Shown: in pieces, positions 24,021 to 41,691 of the stretch
Position numbering within the stretch: position 1 is the stretch's first letter
How the letters are laid out: each line of letters opens with the position of its first letter
Assembly: GCA_019321725.1 (NCBI GenBank)
Contig: CM033119.1
Location: 434,001-498,000 of the forward strand
Source: Paulownia fortunei
Taxonomy: Eukaryota > Streptophyta > Magnoliopsida > Lamiales > Paulowniaceae
DNA: 64,000 nt
Reading direction: 5' to 3'
The notes under the pieces: model-generated
Told to the model about the DNA's origin: nothing
Databases searched by the model: none
The model's input: the letters and a program-made list of their open reading frames with translations, nothing else
Position numbers and translations under genes: made by a program

Positions 24021-26603
24021 CTAAAACTGATATATCTCACTTGGTATAGTTAGTGGGCACTGAATGTTAGTAGTTAGTGGGTATTGAAAGTTAGTCAGCA
24101 TTGGTGCCAATTCAACCATCCCATACTGCTCATCTATCTGCACAGTTAATGACCAAAAATGATTTATTAAAATTAGTAAACAGTATAGATATTCTTTCTT
24201 TCTTTTTTGTTTGTTTGTTCTAATTTATAAAAAAAAAAAAAACAATTGCTACGCATATTAATTATACCTTCTCTTGCAGATGCTTGTTTGCTGCTTGGAG
24301 TATCCCTTCCTATACAACATGGCGTGGATTCATTTCAAAATTTTGACAAAATATAAAAATTGCAGAAATTCGATTTAAGTAATGGTCGAGAACAATTAAA
24401 TTAATCTATTAGTTACTCTATACATAGGTATTTTAGTGAAAAGAATAATTTAAGCAGTATTTGTCTCAATGATAGTCAAAAGCCATTTTTCTTGTGGTAA
24501 AAAGTATCAAATTGAGTATTATATATAGTAAATGCAAAACTTATTATAAGGACTTGGTCCCTTAAATTTATTTAAATTCCGAAGAGTAATTTTGTACAAT
24601 TTCATTGAACATATATATAATTGCCTATTGCCTAACCAGAAAATAAATCACAAAACTATATAGTAAAATGTAATTAAGCTAACCTTATTCTTCAGTAACT
24701 GTATTTCTTGAACCATAATGTCCATCTGTATGTAATTGTTAAAATATCAAAGTTACATATATTGTTGATAGAATCATAAGCAATGGAATTAATTTAAATA
24801 ATTAGAATTGCTAAGCTATGTATATATACCTTTGCAGAGCGAACATGATATATCCATATCTCAAGATGTTTTTCAAGTATATTCAATTCACCCAAAGTCA
24901 TCGCACCAGCTCCCCCTCCAGATATAGACCTAAAAAAAAAAAAGTTTATTTTCATCGTAAATGAAAAGTTTTTCTGTGGTAATTGTAATAAAATATGTAA
25001 CTATTTTACTTTTTAATGATGTCGTAAGGATAAAAATCAAGTTTTACCTTAATCCTTTCTGGAGTATCTCAATCTCATGCTTCAGCATGCTAATCTCTTC
25101 CTTTGGGTCCTAAGAGGAAAAATTGCATTTGATTCAAATTGTTATAACGTAATTATTTTTAGAAATTAATGTTATCAAAACCGTATCACACTTTCGTAAC
25201 AAAAATGTAGTTCATAAACCATAGAATGGTGTCACATTTATGTGAGTCAAATTTCTATACAAAAGATATAAGAAGATAATGTTTATTCGCTCATCGCTAT
25301 TTGAACCATAGTTTTCATAATCGGACCGATGATCAAATCGATCTTGTTAATAATTAATGATTCAATCAGTTGGATGAGTTCATCTGGCAGTCAGACTGGT
25401 TTAATGAATAATTATATTTTTTATTTTATTATGTAAAATAATAATATAATATATTAATTATTATGCAATACATTTTAAATATAAAAATAAATAAATAACT
25501 ACATAAAAAAATATATAACAAAATAAAAAATTCAAATAATCACATAAATATAACAAAATATCAAATTTAAACCTTTATAAAAATTAAAATTAAAAATTAA
25601 AAAAAAAAAAAGATGAAAACTGATTAAACTGATTTTGGCCTATTTTGACTGATTTAAGCGGTCAAATAATTTTTTGGGTTTAATCGGGTTGGACCGACCT
25701 TCGATTTTTGATTGGATCGATTAAACCGATTGATTCGATCCGATTTTAAAAACATGAATTTGGACATATTTATTAAGAGCCCTGCTATGTACTATCGCTG
25801 TTAGAGGAGACTACTCGAATGTGGGGTTAAAGTTCAATCTGATTGATAAAAAACTTTACTACAAACACAAAGTACTGTTGGTGCACATTACATCTTATTC
25901 TACATACGTGTATACAAAGCAGCCCATGGAGTTTTGTCTCTAAAAAGCAGGAATAAGGGTTCAACTTCTTGACAGCTTTCTTGCATTATTTAATATCCTA
26001 ATTACTATGCCATAAGATTATCACTAGAAAAGGCACCAGATTCTCTCTAACTTATAAACGCTTTTTTCTTATAGACATAACAACGTACACACGATAATCT
26101 TATTAAATTCACACAAATCTACTCTGTAAGTGATTAGAAGAGATAATTTAACAAAATAATCAGATCGACGAAACTTAATTAGAACAAAAGAAGTGAGGGT
26201 TTTTGCCAAAAAAATCTATGTTCTTGAAAGGAGTTAATAGGGTCTGAATTCACATACCATATTTACTTGCTTGTCTTTGGGCTCTTCAGCTGGACTTTCC
26301 TGGTTACACTTCATGTACCTCTCAATCAAACTTTGCATGGTTCTTCAATAACCAAAAACAAAGGAAATTCATTAGGACAAAGAGATCTACTTGAGGATGT
26401 AAGTCTGAATTAAACGAACAAAAATATGAGCGTGTATATATACACATAGATATATAAAGAATTAAGGATCTGCGAGATCTTGCATTGGTCAGTGCACAAG
26501 TACATGTATGAATACAGCATATCTGCATGTATAGATATGAGCGTGCTAGAGAAAGAGATACGAACAGACACATTGAAACACATATGTATATGTATGTGTG
26601 TAT

Positions 26604-26669
<66 letters not shown>

Positions 26670-26851
26670 CCTTTGGTGGCTAGCTCATAGAGCTTGCCGT
26701 GGGCGGAGAAAATGAAAAGTCCAATTTCAGCGTCGCACAGCACAGAGAGCTCCTTAGCCTTCTTCAGCAGCCCTGCACGCCTCTTGCAGAAGGTCACCTG
26801 CCGGTGCACCGGATTCTCGATCCTCTTCATCTGAATCTTTCCACGGGCCAT
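24021..26851 (-). CDS. AGL12: AGL12 (XAL1)-type MIKC MADS-box transcription factor
   Basis: Seven exons: 26670-26851, 26258-26342, 25048-25109, 24830-24929, 24684-24725, 24268-24309 and 24021-24137, giving 209 residues (Arabidopsis AGL12 has about 211). Exon 1 encodes the MADS DNA-binding and dimerisation domain ([19 protein letters not shown] at its start, then [12 protein letters not shown]). Exons 3-6 encode the leucine-spaced K-box ([35 protein letters not shown]). The end [11 protein letters not shown] matches the AGL12 terminal motif PLTMPSEIFQF. In Arabidopsis this regulator controls root meristem proliferation and flowering time. Oddities: the exon 1 donor is GTCCTC and runs straight into a CT/CA microsatellite; exon 7 has a 24-bp in-frame tandem duplication (24048-24095); and the exon 2 acceptor is AAG. 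The intron between exons 2 and 3 carries a MITE-like insertion. Confidence 0.95.
25309..25757. mobile_element. MITE-like element in AGL12 intron 2
   Basis: Left end (GTTTTCATAATCGGACCGAT, then ATCAAATCGATC) and the reverse complement of the right end (GTTTTTAAAATCGGATCGAA, then GGTTTAATCGATCC) form an imperfect terminal inverted repeat of about 40 bp. The interior is very AT-rich and has no coding potential. Sense-antisense words built on AACCGAT/ATCGGTT are common in hAT-like plant MITEs. No clear target-site duplication was found. Confidence 0.55.
26606..26667. repeat. Compound (GT)n(AG)n microsatellite at the AGL12 exon 1 donor
   Basis: The GT run spans 26606-26638 and the AG run 26639-26666. 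On the gene's strand the intron starts GTCC and goes directly into (TC)n and then (AC)n, so the repeat begins within four bases of the exon boundary. Confidence 0.93.
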
Positions 26852-27101
26852 TTCTACACAACTATGGGTTCAAATAGATCAAAATCTAATCAGTTTTCTA
26901 TTGATCGATTTTTTATTTTTATTTTTAAGATTGAAATTTCCCAACTAAAAGGATTGAAGAAATTTATCTGCTTATAGCTTCTCCGCAGACAACCTCCCAC
27001 TAGTTTGAACTAGCTTCGAGGCCGTTGCCTTCACTCCCTCAATTCCTCCGAGTTAACAAAGAGAATGCTTACTTCTTCTTCTACCAGAGCTGAACAACCA
27101 C

Positions 27102-27110
27102 CTTATATAC
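27102..27110 (-). promoter_or_regulatory. TATA box of AGL12
   Basis: On the minus strand the site reads GTATATAAGG, about 250 bp upstream of the start codon at 26851. It is the only good TATA match found in the upstream 300 bp. Confidence 0.55.
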
Positions 27111-27113
27111 ACC

Positions 27114-30100
27114 TTCTGATTCTCTTTCCCCCATGTTAAAAAAAATTAAAAATTAACACCACCCTATTCATGGTTGGAAGCCACTTTTACACATCTCCAC
27201 ATTGAAATATTGCATAGCCCTTTTGCTATGTATATGGTGAGAAATATAGTTTCACAACTTATAGGACATGACACCTGGTGATCCTAAAGTTGGAGGATTT
27301 TGCTACCTAAAGACAACACAGAACTTTCGCAAAGTCAAAAAAGGCTATTATGCCCTCCAAAGAGTGTCGTGGCGCTACATGATTGGTTGGTGTTGGAAAG
27401 CTATATATGGAGCTGGCCACACTTTCTGTGCTTGAATTTTTTGAACATGATTCTGAAATTGAAGTGGGATTATAGTATCCCAAGTGGCCATCCACAATGG
27501 AGGAAGAGGTCTTATGTAGGACGGTTCGGTGTCTAGTCAGCATGCAATTGCTTTTTCATGTGCAATCCAAACTCTTGCTGAACCAATGAGCTGCCCATGT
27601 TATTGGGGCTGCTTTTTCCATACCAACTTTTATCCTTCCTAGTTCCCATGACCATATCTTTCTGCTTTCTGTCTCTTGCATAATATGATTTCATGCTTTT
27701 CTTTTTACCTTTATTGTGCTGTTATTACCATTTGGTTAGCTTCCCTACAAGCCCTTTTTCTCTACAAATATAATGCCAGTAACAATTTAAAACATTATCA
27801 TATTATCGTTTCATGTAAATATAACACATATCAAGAATTATGCACATAACGTTGTTTTTAGGTTAAGTCAAAAGTTATACTCAAGAAACACTGTTGTCAA
27901 TATCTTGAACTATACTTTATATATACTTCCTCAAGTGTTCCTGAACATCTGTGTCCAGGTGCATCAAGTGCTTATACACATCAAGGCATGCATTGCTTGA
28001 GCTTTTTAATTCTTATTATAAATAAAAAAATTGCAAACCTAGGGCCAGCTAAGTTTCCTCTACTCCCATATTAATTAACTTTGAAGCTAAGAATCTTGTC
28101 AAATCAAACTCACATTCAATAGAAAACCCTAATTTGATTGCCTCTCCACCTTTCACATCTCTTGGATCTTGATCATTGGTTGCATGGAAGAGGCTTTGAG
28201 GATTTGGCACGTCAATATTCCCTCCACGTGGAGGCATGCTCGTGATTTGTGATACACAATTAACATTTGATATATATAATCTAATTTTCTGATTCCCCGA
28301 AATCTTTAGCCCAAAATGCAAATGGACTAATAAAAGGGACTAAAATAATCCAGGTTCCCAGGCAAAAATGACTTTTTGATACAGTTTTTTAATGTTGAGT
28401 GGCTGATGGGGCGTGTTGAGAAAAAAACAAAAGCTCTTTCACTACAAAAGCACAAAAAAGCAGAACATGACTAATCAACTGTAGCAGCAAACAAGTTGCA
28501 TTAATTTTAATGTAAGAAAAAGGGAGAAAAATTTGATGCCAAATTATGCATGGATTTTGTTAAAAATATTCCTTCATATTCAAAAAAATTATTCCTTTTA
28601 ATTTCATATTCATATATGTGTGACGGGATGTGAGTCCACATCCCTTCGCACTTTATCAGTAGGTGAAGGCACCGGTTCATATATAAACAAAATAATAATA
28701 ATAATAATAAAGATTAGTTAATTAATCAGTTTGCCTTGGCCGACGGAATAAAAAAAATAAAAATTCCAAATGTTTTGCATTAGTGATCACATAGAATTAT
28801 TACTCCTATCTTAAAACAATAGTATTTGATCATAGTTCTAATATTAATGGATAAAGTTTTTTTTAAAAAAAAAGGTCCTCCAAAAAACTCAATTGAAAAA
28901 AAAAATAGTACAGAATTGAGCAAATTAGTGTGGTAGCTAACGCTTGAACGAGCTTTTGTTCATAGAGTATGCACAAATGTGAGACATTACTTTAAGAATA
29001 GGTCAAAAAAAGGACGATAAGCTAATTCATATGATGTCTATTTGCCACAACCATTAGCCCATAACTTTCTCATTTGAATACTACTAATGTGCTTTTCTTC
29101 TTGTTTAATCACAATATCGTTTTTTGGACCAGAAGCTTTTGTTCACCACTAAAACATTGCCTTAATTGATGGTTAAGAGTACAGTACTCTTTCATGGTTT
29201 AATTTGGCCCCCAATGGACTAAAAGAACTTAAAACTTTTGATAGGCACTTAGTTTTCACTCCTCTTTTATTTTAAAGAAAAAGGGTTAATTACAAAAATT
29301 ATAAATGCGAGTGGCCGTGGTTTGGGAAGGGTGGACGGCGAGCAACAGGACTAGGGTGTGGGCAGGCTCGCACGTTAGGGGGGGTGGTGGGGGGGGGGGG
29401 GGGGAAGGGTGGGTCTCCTGAAGAAGATTAACTCTTTTTTTTTTTTCTTTTTTATTAGGAAGTTCTCATGAGTAAAATAATTCTGTTTTTTTTCTCTTTT
29501 ATTTTTTTCTCTCATCTTATATAAAAATATAACAATTACATGTCAACTCTCAACACAATTCGTAAACAGTAACCCAAGGGTAAAATATGATTTTTTTCAT
29601 ATATTTTTTTAATTAAAGTCATTATATTTCATGTGCTAATAGACGATAGCGTAATCTCTAAGATGGTGATAAATGTAAGGGGATATTTATAGTTTTCAAA
29701 GTATAGAGAGATAATTTTCATAAATTGATCAAATTTCCAGATATTTTTTTTATAATTAACGAAAAAAACGTTGAAGATTTATGGATTTTGAATCAAAAGA
29801 CATGTATAGGGAGCATAATATGTTTGAGTCTACCAAAGAATTTAGACAAAAATTTCTAAAAATTACATAAATCTTGCCCAAGGTCTGCGCCTTTGGTTAG
29901 TTTATCTAACATACAAGTAGATCCATATGTATATGATACTAATTGCCTGAATTCCTAAAACTATATTGGTTGAAAGATCCCAACATTTTGGGTTAAATGA
30001 CCTTTCTGCACTGCTTAAACTTAAACTAATCAAAAAATGATGGCAATATTAAATATCTCTTGTCTAGCGCATTATGTGGTTCTGATAGACTGCACTTTTA

Positions 30101-33054
30101 AGCACAAAACATATGTAAACTTTTAAAACCCTTCATCTAAGATATGGATAATCAATCCAATTAAGATAATTGCTTTAAACTGATTTTTTTTTGGTAAGAG
30201 TTGTCTAATTTTTACCAGTAATCATCATAACTTTCATACATACATACATACATATATATAGATATACATAAATATAAATATATATGTGTGTGTATGTATT
30301 TATGCATGTATGTATGTATACTTTTGCCAACTTTATCTGATGCTCAATTTACCATGATTATGGTTGTCCCACTCATTCTGATATTGTACTATAATTACTT
30401 AATTATGCTCCTATGATGAACGTATTCCACATATTTTTAAACTTTGTTTAAAGCCTTTTGGTGGGTTAATACTTTAAAACAGGGCTTCTTTTTGAATCTT
30501 CTTATTCCTAAGAACCCTGCAACTATTTTTTTCCTTTCGTCGCCCTTACTCTTCCATCAATTCTTTCTTTCTTCTTTCCCTTTCTTTTTCTTTCTTCCTT
30601 ACTTTCTTGCTTTTGTTTTCTTGCTTTTTTTTTTTTTTTTAATTCTTATGTATCTCTCTCCCCAATGAATTGCAACAAGTGGGGTGAACTTAGATTGAAT
30701 CATCGTCATCAAGAAGAAATGAGGAGTTGGTTCTAGAGAGGTCGACGAAGATTCCATCTCAATATATGAGATTGTTAGATTTATAGAGATGCCTCAATTA
30801 AAATTTTTAGGTTTGAGCTAAAATTGTTAGGGTAATCTGAATATTAAATGAAAGCTGATTAACTTGGATTGAAGAATATTTATTGTAAGTCATTTAACCA
30901 CGTGAAATCACTGAGTGGCCCATTATGCATATAACTATGAAAATTCAAGTTATATTAACTTAGATTCGAATAGAGTAAAATCCGCATAAAAATATGTATA
31001 TTTAATCTTGTTTAGATAATACTTTTTAATTGCAAGAGCATTGTGGTCCTTTGGTACTATTTATTTCTTCTCTCTTATTACATATCATATTAAAAAATAA
31101 GTACCACACGTTTGAATACGATCATCAAACTGCACGAGACATTTTAAATAACATATAGATTGAAGTTTATGAAAAAATTTATGATCAAAATATTTTTCTA
31201 TGAGAGTCGTATAATGATTGATAAAAGCTCTATTTTTTCAAAGTGAATGGAAAAATAAGTAATTAATATTGTTTTTAATTCAAGATTCCAAAAAAACCTC
31301 AGATACCTCGATTAGTTTTTGGAGTTATAAAAGAGTTCGAATGATTGAGAGTTTACTCAAAACTTAAGAATGAAGTAAGTACCTCAAGATTGAAACATTT
31401 ACTTACAATTGAAAGTTTGACAACAGCTTCATGTTACCAAATTTCACACCATCAAATTATTGATCTTGCTATTTTTGGAAAATTTATGCAAAATCAATAT
31501 AAGGGGTGGTGGATGGATTTTGACATAACAAAAATCATCTAATACTTAAATCATAATTAATTTTAGTATGAATTTTTTGAAAGAAAATATCACTTATTAA
31601 CTATGTACCTTAATCTTGTTTGAAAATGTATATATTAAAGAAAAATAACCCTGTTTAAGTAGGAACATCATACCTTTGACGTGCCCTACAATTACAATTT
31701 CAAAAGATCGGTGCAATAGCTCAAGCCCAATATTTTTAGGGCTCATCCCATAGAATCAAAACAAGTTACTCAAAAACAATTAGAATTCTTGTGACAAACT
31801 CATTGTTTACATTTAGACAAACTAAAGCCTAACCTTGTTAATCCCAACAGCTTAATTTACAGAATAAAACTAAGCATGAACATCCATTTATATACGTATT
31901 AAATGAGTCAAATCTGCCCGAACAATATATAACATTAGTTTTTATCAATCAGAAATCAAAGTGACTTGGGACTTTAAATGTCCATTAAAAACCATATATT
32001 TATAAGAAATAATTTTGTCTTTTATTAGAAAATTATACAAGCTTCCCTTGAGGTTTGACGGACCACTCTAAAATTTGTTAAATTATAATTGTCTTCTTTG
32101 TATTTTGTTCATTTTATAATTAGATTTTTTGTGATTTATCCAAGAACAATCACGAAATACCCTAACTATTTGACACTTTTAAGCACATACAAAGCTTAAT
32201 GTCCAAATCCGATTTTAAGTTTTTGACGCTAAGCTTAGATCTTGACCTAGATTTATACCATTGTCTCTTTCTCACTTTACTCATTGTTAAATTTAAAAAA
32301 ATTATAATAACCTCTAAAAGTGGGATACATGGATATGGTAGTTTATTATTCATGTGGTACTCATTATTTTTTTTTTAAAACAATAATCCATACTAAGATG
32401 ATAGAAAAATAAATGTATAATTGATTTTTCAAATACTAATATTTTAATTAAAATAATTTTGAATATGCTTATTTGTATTATAGATTAAAGAATTTTATGA
32501 TAATTTTAAAATATTAAATCTCAATGAAAAATAGGACAAATTTTAGGGGAAGTTTTTGTGAGTTTGGACAAAACTAAGAGGCGTCTTAAACATTATCATT
32601 ATTTGGCTGACATCAATTTTTTTTATTATAAAAACTAAAAATAGAGATTATATGTGAAATAATAATAAATATTGGAAGAAGTGGATGCAATTTTAATAAC
32701 CTTAAAAGTCTACCAACAAATCTAAGGATAAAGTATTATTCATAATTTAATTGTAAATGGACAAAAATTGTAATTTGTCAAATGTGTGAGATTGCAGAAA
32801 ACTGGGCACCTGGCGGCTGGCAGTGGCACCCACCCCTTAGTTTGCTTTTAAGGCAATCCCCAGTACCTACGTCACTATCTGTGTTTGGTAACAAGACAAC
32901 AGAGTACAGTACAAACTGCATCCCTTGGAGTTTCAGAAAATCTATCCCAATGAAGAAATCGTGGGATATGATTCTCTAACAAATGATTATAAGAAGAATA
33001 AAAACTAGTTTTAGGACTCATTCTTGTTCTTCTTGAGTTTTGTAGAGCAAAATA
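27114..33054. other. Long gene-poor region upstream of AGL12
   Basis: About 5.9 kb without a supported gene. It probably holds the AGL12 promoter and the upstream region of the gene at 33055. Visible features are a G16 run at 29389-29404; a possible small element at 29285-29765, whose ends share 'gttaatta.aaaaa' in inverted orientation; a (CATA/CATG)n run near 30237-30320; and a pyrimidine-rich tract near 30530-30640. An isolated 90-codon minus-strand frame at 28049-28321 has no recognisable homologue. Confidence 0.45.
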
Positions 33055-36000
33055 ATGATGGGATTTTATTCTTTGTTATTTATAGGGCTGGTTCTTCTTC
33101 TACTTGTTCTTGATGTTGTCCAGGGTCAATTAGCTTCCACAACTCAATTATCAGAAGAAAGTTCGTATGTGTCAGTGATGGGGGACCCTGGAATGAAGAG
33201 CCCAAATGCAAGATTTGCATTGGAAGCTTGGAATTTCTGCAATGAAGTTGGAATGGAAGCGCCAAACATGGGCAGCCCAAGAATAGCTGATTGTGCTGAT
33301 CTTTACTGCCCAACTATAACAGGTTTACTATACCTTCTTCTTTTATGGTTTTTTTCTGCAAATTATATATCTCAGTTAAAATGTGAAACAGGTTTTGTGT
33401 TCTTGAATGAAGGAATAGAGTATGGTATAATGGAGAAATTAATTTTATATGCAATGATAAATTGAGACAATTACAGCTGCATACTTAGAACAGGGCCATT
33501 CTCTAGTTGGAGTTGAATTTAGGACTACAAGTCTTGAAGCATTGTGTGGCTGCTTAAGCTAAGTCTCATTATCTAATGCAAATTGATTATCACGAATACC
33601 ATTCCACCTTTGAGTAATCCATGCTGCAAAATGCAGCTCCATTGTTTCTTACAGAATTTAAGTTCAGTTGACTGCGAGGAGTTAATTATTTGAATTGTTA
33701 AAGCTTTTGAAACCATAAAAAGGCTCTGATTGTGCACTGTGTGGTCGCGAGCTTTTATATCCTTTTTAATTTGTTGACTGTAAATTTTTGAATGCCATCG
33801 AGTGATGTTTGAAGACAAAGCTCTAATGTTCCAACTAATGCTTCGGTTTACGCTATTAGACCTTATAGCATGTGTTGTTGTAGAAGTCATGAAAATGTTG
33901 GTTATCTATTTTAGTAAGGTTATTGAGTACATGATCTAATGTGTTATATAGAAATTCCATAATATGCTTTGCCATTACATTTTACCTATAGTTTGGTTAT
34001 ATTACAACGATTCAAAGTCTTAGATGATTGTACTTGTATTAGAGCTTACAAGTTACAACCAATGCAGTACACAAAGAAATCGATTTGTCTCTTGCATTTG
34101 AATTATCAGACAATAATTCACACCTTCAGTTTTGTTTCATGATGTGGTAATTAGATAATTTGAGCAGTTTATTTGTTGATAAAAGAAGTAAGTGTGAAGT
34201 ACATCAGAAAGTGAAGGAATCAGACAACAGATTGAGAGCTGGTGATAGATTCCCTATTAGCGAATTCAGATCTTATACAGATCCTGATATTTATGCTGTG
34301 GAAAAGGAACTATTTCTTGGATCGCTTTGTGAGGTGTCTGATTCTGATGAAGCTTGGTATTTTTGGATGATAATGCTAAAAAATGGAAATTTTGACAAGA
34401 ATACTACCCTTTGTCCTGAGAATGGGAAGAAAGTTGCTAAAATAGTGACGGACAGAAGCTTTCCTTGTTTTGGTGAAGGGTGTATGAACCAACCCCTTGT
34501 GTACCATAACCAGTCCAAAATGGTTTTATTTAGTGATAACAATGTGTCTCTGGTTGGAGGATTTTATGGGACATATGATCTCGACGCCAATCTGAGTGCT
34601 GGTGTCGGAGAGAACTCTCTCTTCGCAGTTTCATGGCAGAAGAATTTAAGCACAAGTAGTTGGATTTTATCACAAAAATTGACAACATCATCCATGTATC
34701 CTTGGCTTATGTTGTATCTTAGGGCTGATGCAGCGAAAGGATATAATGGAGGATATCACTATAGTGGGCGCGGCATTATGAAAAAGGTTCGTGAAGTAGT
34801 TTCTTCTTATTTGTTATTAAGGTTGTCGACAATAAGTTCGCATGATTCTGTCACAACTTTGCCTCTGTTCTTTTAATTCAGTAATCAGGAATTTCTAAAA
34901 ATCATCAACAAACTTTATGTCTTGAACCTAATCCATATCTGTATTTCCAGAAATATATATATATATATATATAGATTTTCTTTTTACCTGTGACAGTCCA
35001 AAATAATAACAAATAGAAGATCTATAATGCCACAACAATGTTAGCGACAATAATAGCATTTGTACTATTATGCAGTTGCCAGAGTCTCCAAACTTCAAGG
35101 TCAGATTGACTCTAGATGTTAAACAAGGTGGAGGTCCCAACAGCCAATTTTATCTCCTTGATATTGGAAGTTGTTGGAAAAATAATGGAGATCCCTGTGA
35201 TGGAGACGTTCTGACAGACGTAACAAGATACAGTGAGATGATTATCAATCCAGCAACTACAAGTTGGTGTCGTCCAGATAAACTTGTGTCATGCCCACCT
35301 TATCACATAAGTTCCACAGGAGAGATGATACATAGAAATGACACATCTCGATTTCCATATTCTGCTTATCATCTCTACTGTGCTCCTGGAAATGCCAAGT
35401 ATCTGGAAAAACCATACGACATTTGTGACCCGTATAGCAATCCACAGGCACAAGAACTGGTGCAAATTCTCCCTCATCCTGAGTGGACCGTGCATGGCTA
35501 TCCTGAAAGAAAAGGAGATGGATGGATTGGTGATCCAAGAACTTGGGAACTTGATACTGGAGCCCTGTCTAGTCGGCTATATTTCTATCAGGTACTTTCA
35601 TTGGTTGAAGAAATGTTTGACCTAAATATTTAGCTTGATATGACAGCCTTTTCTTTCTTGGCAAACAAGATAATCCCATCTTTTCTTGAATGGGATTCTA
35701 TGTCAGTTATGATATTTATTAATCATTTGTATACACATGTTCCCACTGGATTAGCTTATGCCTTGGAATAGATTACTTCTTTCTTTGTCTTCATAATAGA
35801 AGAGTCTAGACAAAACGTAATTTATAGCTATCACACTGAGGTGGGGGTTATTGATCTTTATTTCTTCCACCAAATTTATATGCATTCCTTCTCCTCCTAA
35901 GAAACAGTAAGTAGAGCAACTTTCTGACCAAGTAGAATTGCTGGCAGTTCAATCATGATATCATGAGCTTGGAGTTTAATGGAGCCTATGGACTCTTATT

Positions 36001-36282
36001 TCTTGACCATCCAGAGTTTCTTTCTTTGGCCCCATATTCTTATTCTCGATTTCCTTGTCCTTGGGTACAAATGCCTGTTGTCCTAGTGTGAGGTAGTTAA
36101 TCCTTTTCATTACTCTTATACAGGATCCAGGAACAAATCCAGCAAAACGGGTATGGTCTTCGATCAATGTTGGTACAGAAATATATGTTAGCCCAGCTGG
36201 GGTTACTGCTGAATGGACTGTCAGCGATTTTGATGTTTTAGTTCCTAAAGTTGCTGAAGAGGATGGCTGGGGATATATGTAG
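33055..36282 (+). CDS. Secreted plant-specific protein, probably DUF7705 family
   Basis: Four exons: 33055-33322, 34155-34786, 35076-35591 and 36124-36282, all in phase with GT-AG introns, giving 524 residues. Residues 1-24 form a strong signal peptide (LLFIGLVLLLLVLDVVQG); a second Met at residue 2 could also start it. The rest has no membrane segment and many paired cysteines (such as WNFCNEV, IADCADLYC, FPCFGEGC, SCWKNNGDPC, WCRPDKLVSC). It also has several N-glycosylation sites (NTT, NQS, NVS, NLS, NDT). It therefore looks like an extracellular or vacuolar glycoprotein. I recognise it as a conserved land-plant protein that databases label uncharacterised; I believe the domain is DUF7705 but cannot confirm this. 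The function is unknown. The gene converges on OPR copy A. Confidence 0.85.
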
Positions 36283-37104
36283 TATGTCTGTACATATCAC
36301 CTTCCTCGAAGAGAGAATGACACAATGATGCAATAACGATGTATAGTTTCCTTTCTGTAGTCCTTTTTGCCATTTGTGGTCATTTCTGTGCTGAAATAGA
36401 ATAATTGTTTTTTAGTGCACCCGCACATTTACATTTCTTTATGAATTCCATTTCTGTAGATAAGGAATTCTTTCTCCTTTGAGATGGCTTCTGCCCTACT
36501 TGAATCCTTACAGAATTGAGGGAAAGTGGTTTCTACAGAAAGGATTTTGATCAGACACTGGAAATAGAATTGTTCAATCTGTTGCAGGTGCACAAGCGTT
36601 TTGTCCTCCATTTGTTTTCTGTCTTGCCTATAACATCTAATGCAGTTTTATTATATGATACATTTGTTCCTAAGGCTCCAATCTTTAATTAACTACGAAT
36701 ACCCACTTCAAAGGAATTAGGGATTATCTCACTGATATTTGCTATAATATGTGCGCCATGCCTCTTTTAAGTCCTATGCACTTCTGAGCTAAGAAAACTG
36801 AAAACAAGAACAACTATGGGAAGCTTTCTCCTCCACACCCCATTTAAATCTGCCAACAACAAATTGCAGTTAAGTGGAGCTTACAGGTACTGAGAGTTGC
36901 AGTCATTCGTGTCAAAATGTTCATTTGACAGAAAGACGGTTGATAAATTACAATGATGTGTAATCAAACAACTCTAATTCCCATCTCTTTCTTCTTTTTG
37001 ACGTCTCATTATTTGATAATCATGATCAAAAAGTAGAGGTCTAAAAATGTGGAACTCTAATTTTACATTTGAAAGTTCATCTATCATTCTACTTTCCCCT
37101 GAAT
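36283..37104. other. Shared 3' flank of two convergent genes
   Basis: The ~820 bp between the stop of the DUF7705-type gene (+) and the stop of OPR copy A (-) must hold both 3' untranslated regions. No further gene or repeat is visible. Confidence 0.5.
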
Positions 37105-41598
<4,494 letters not shown>

Positions 41599-41691
41599 GT
41601 TTTTGCAAATAACAATTGTGGCTTCAATTGGGTACTTTGAAAGAATGGAAAATGTACGTATGTGATATGCCCACAAACTGAAATCTTTCCC

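Noticed and set aside
26527..26715. Plus-strand frame rich in Val-Cys and Arg-Glu
   Set aside because: It translates the (GT)n(AG)n microsatellite antisense to AGL12 exon 1.
27300..27543. Overlapping 78-codon frames on both strands upstream of AGL12
   Set aside because: Neither resembles a known family, and they overlap each other in the AGL12 promoter region.
28049..28321. 90-codon minus-strand frame with some protein-like composition
   Set aside because: No recognisable domain, no neighbouring exon and no promoter signal; it could be a gene fragment but I cannot support it.
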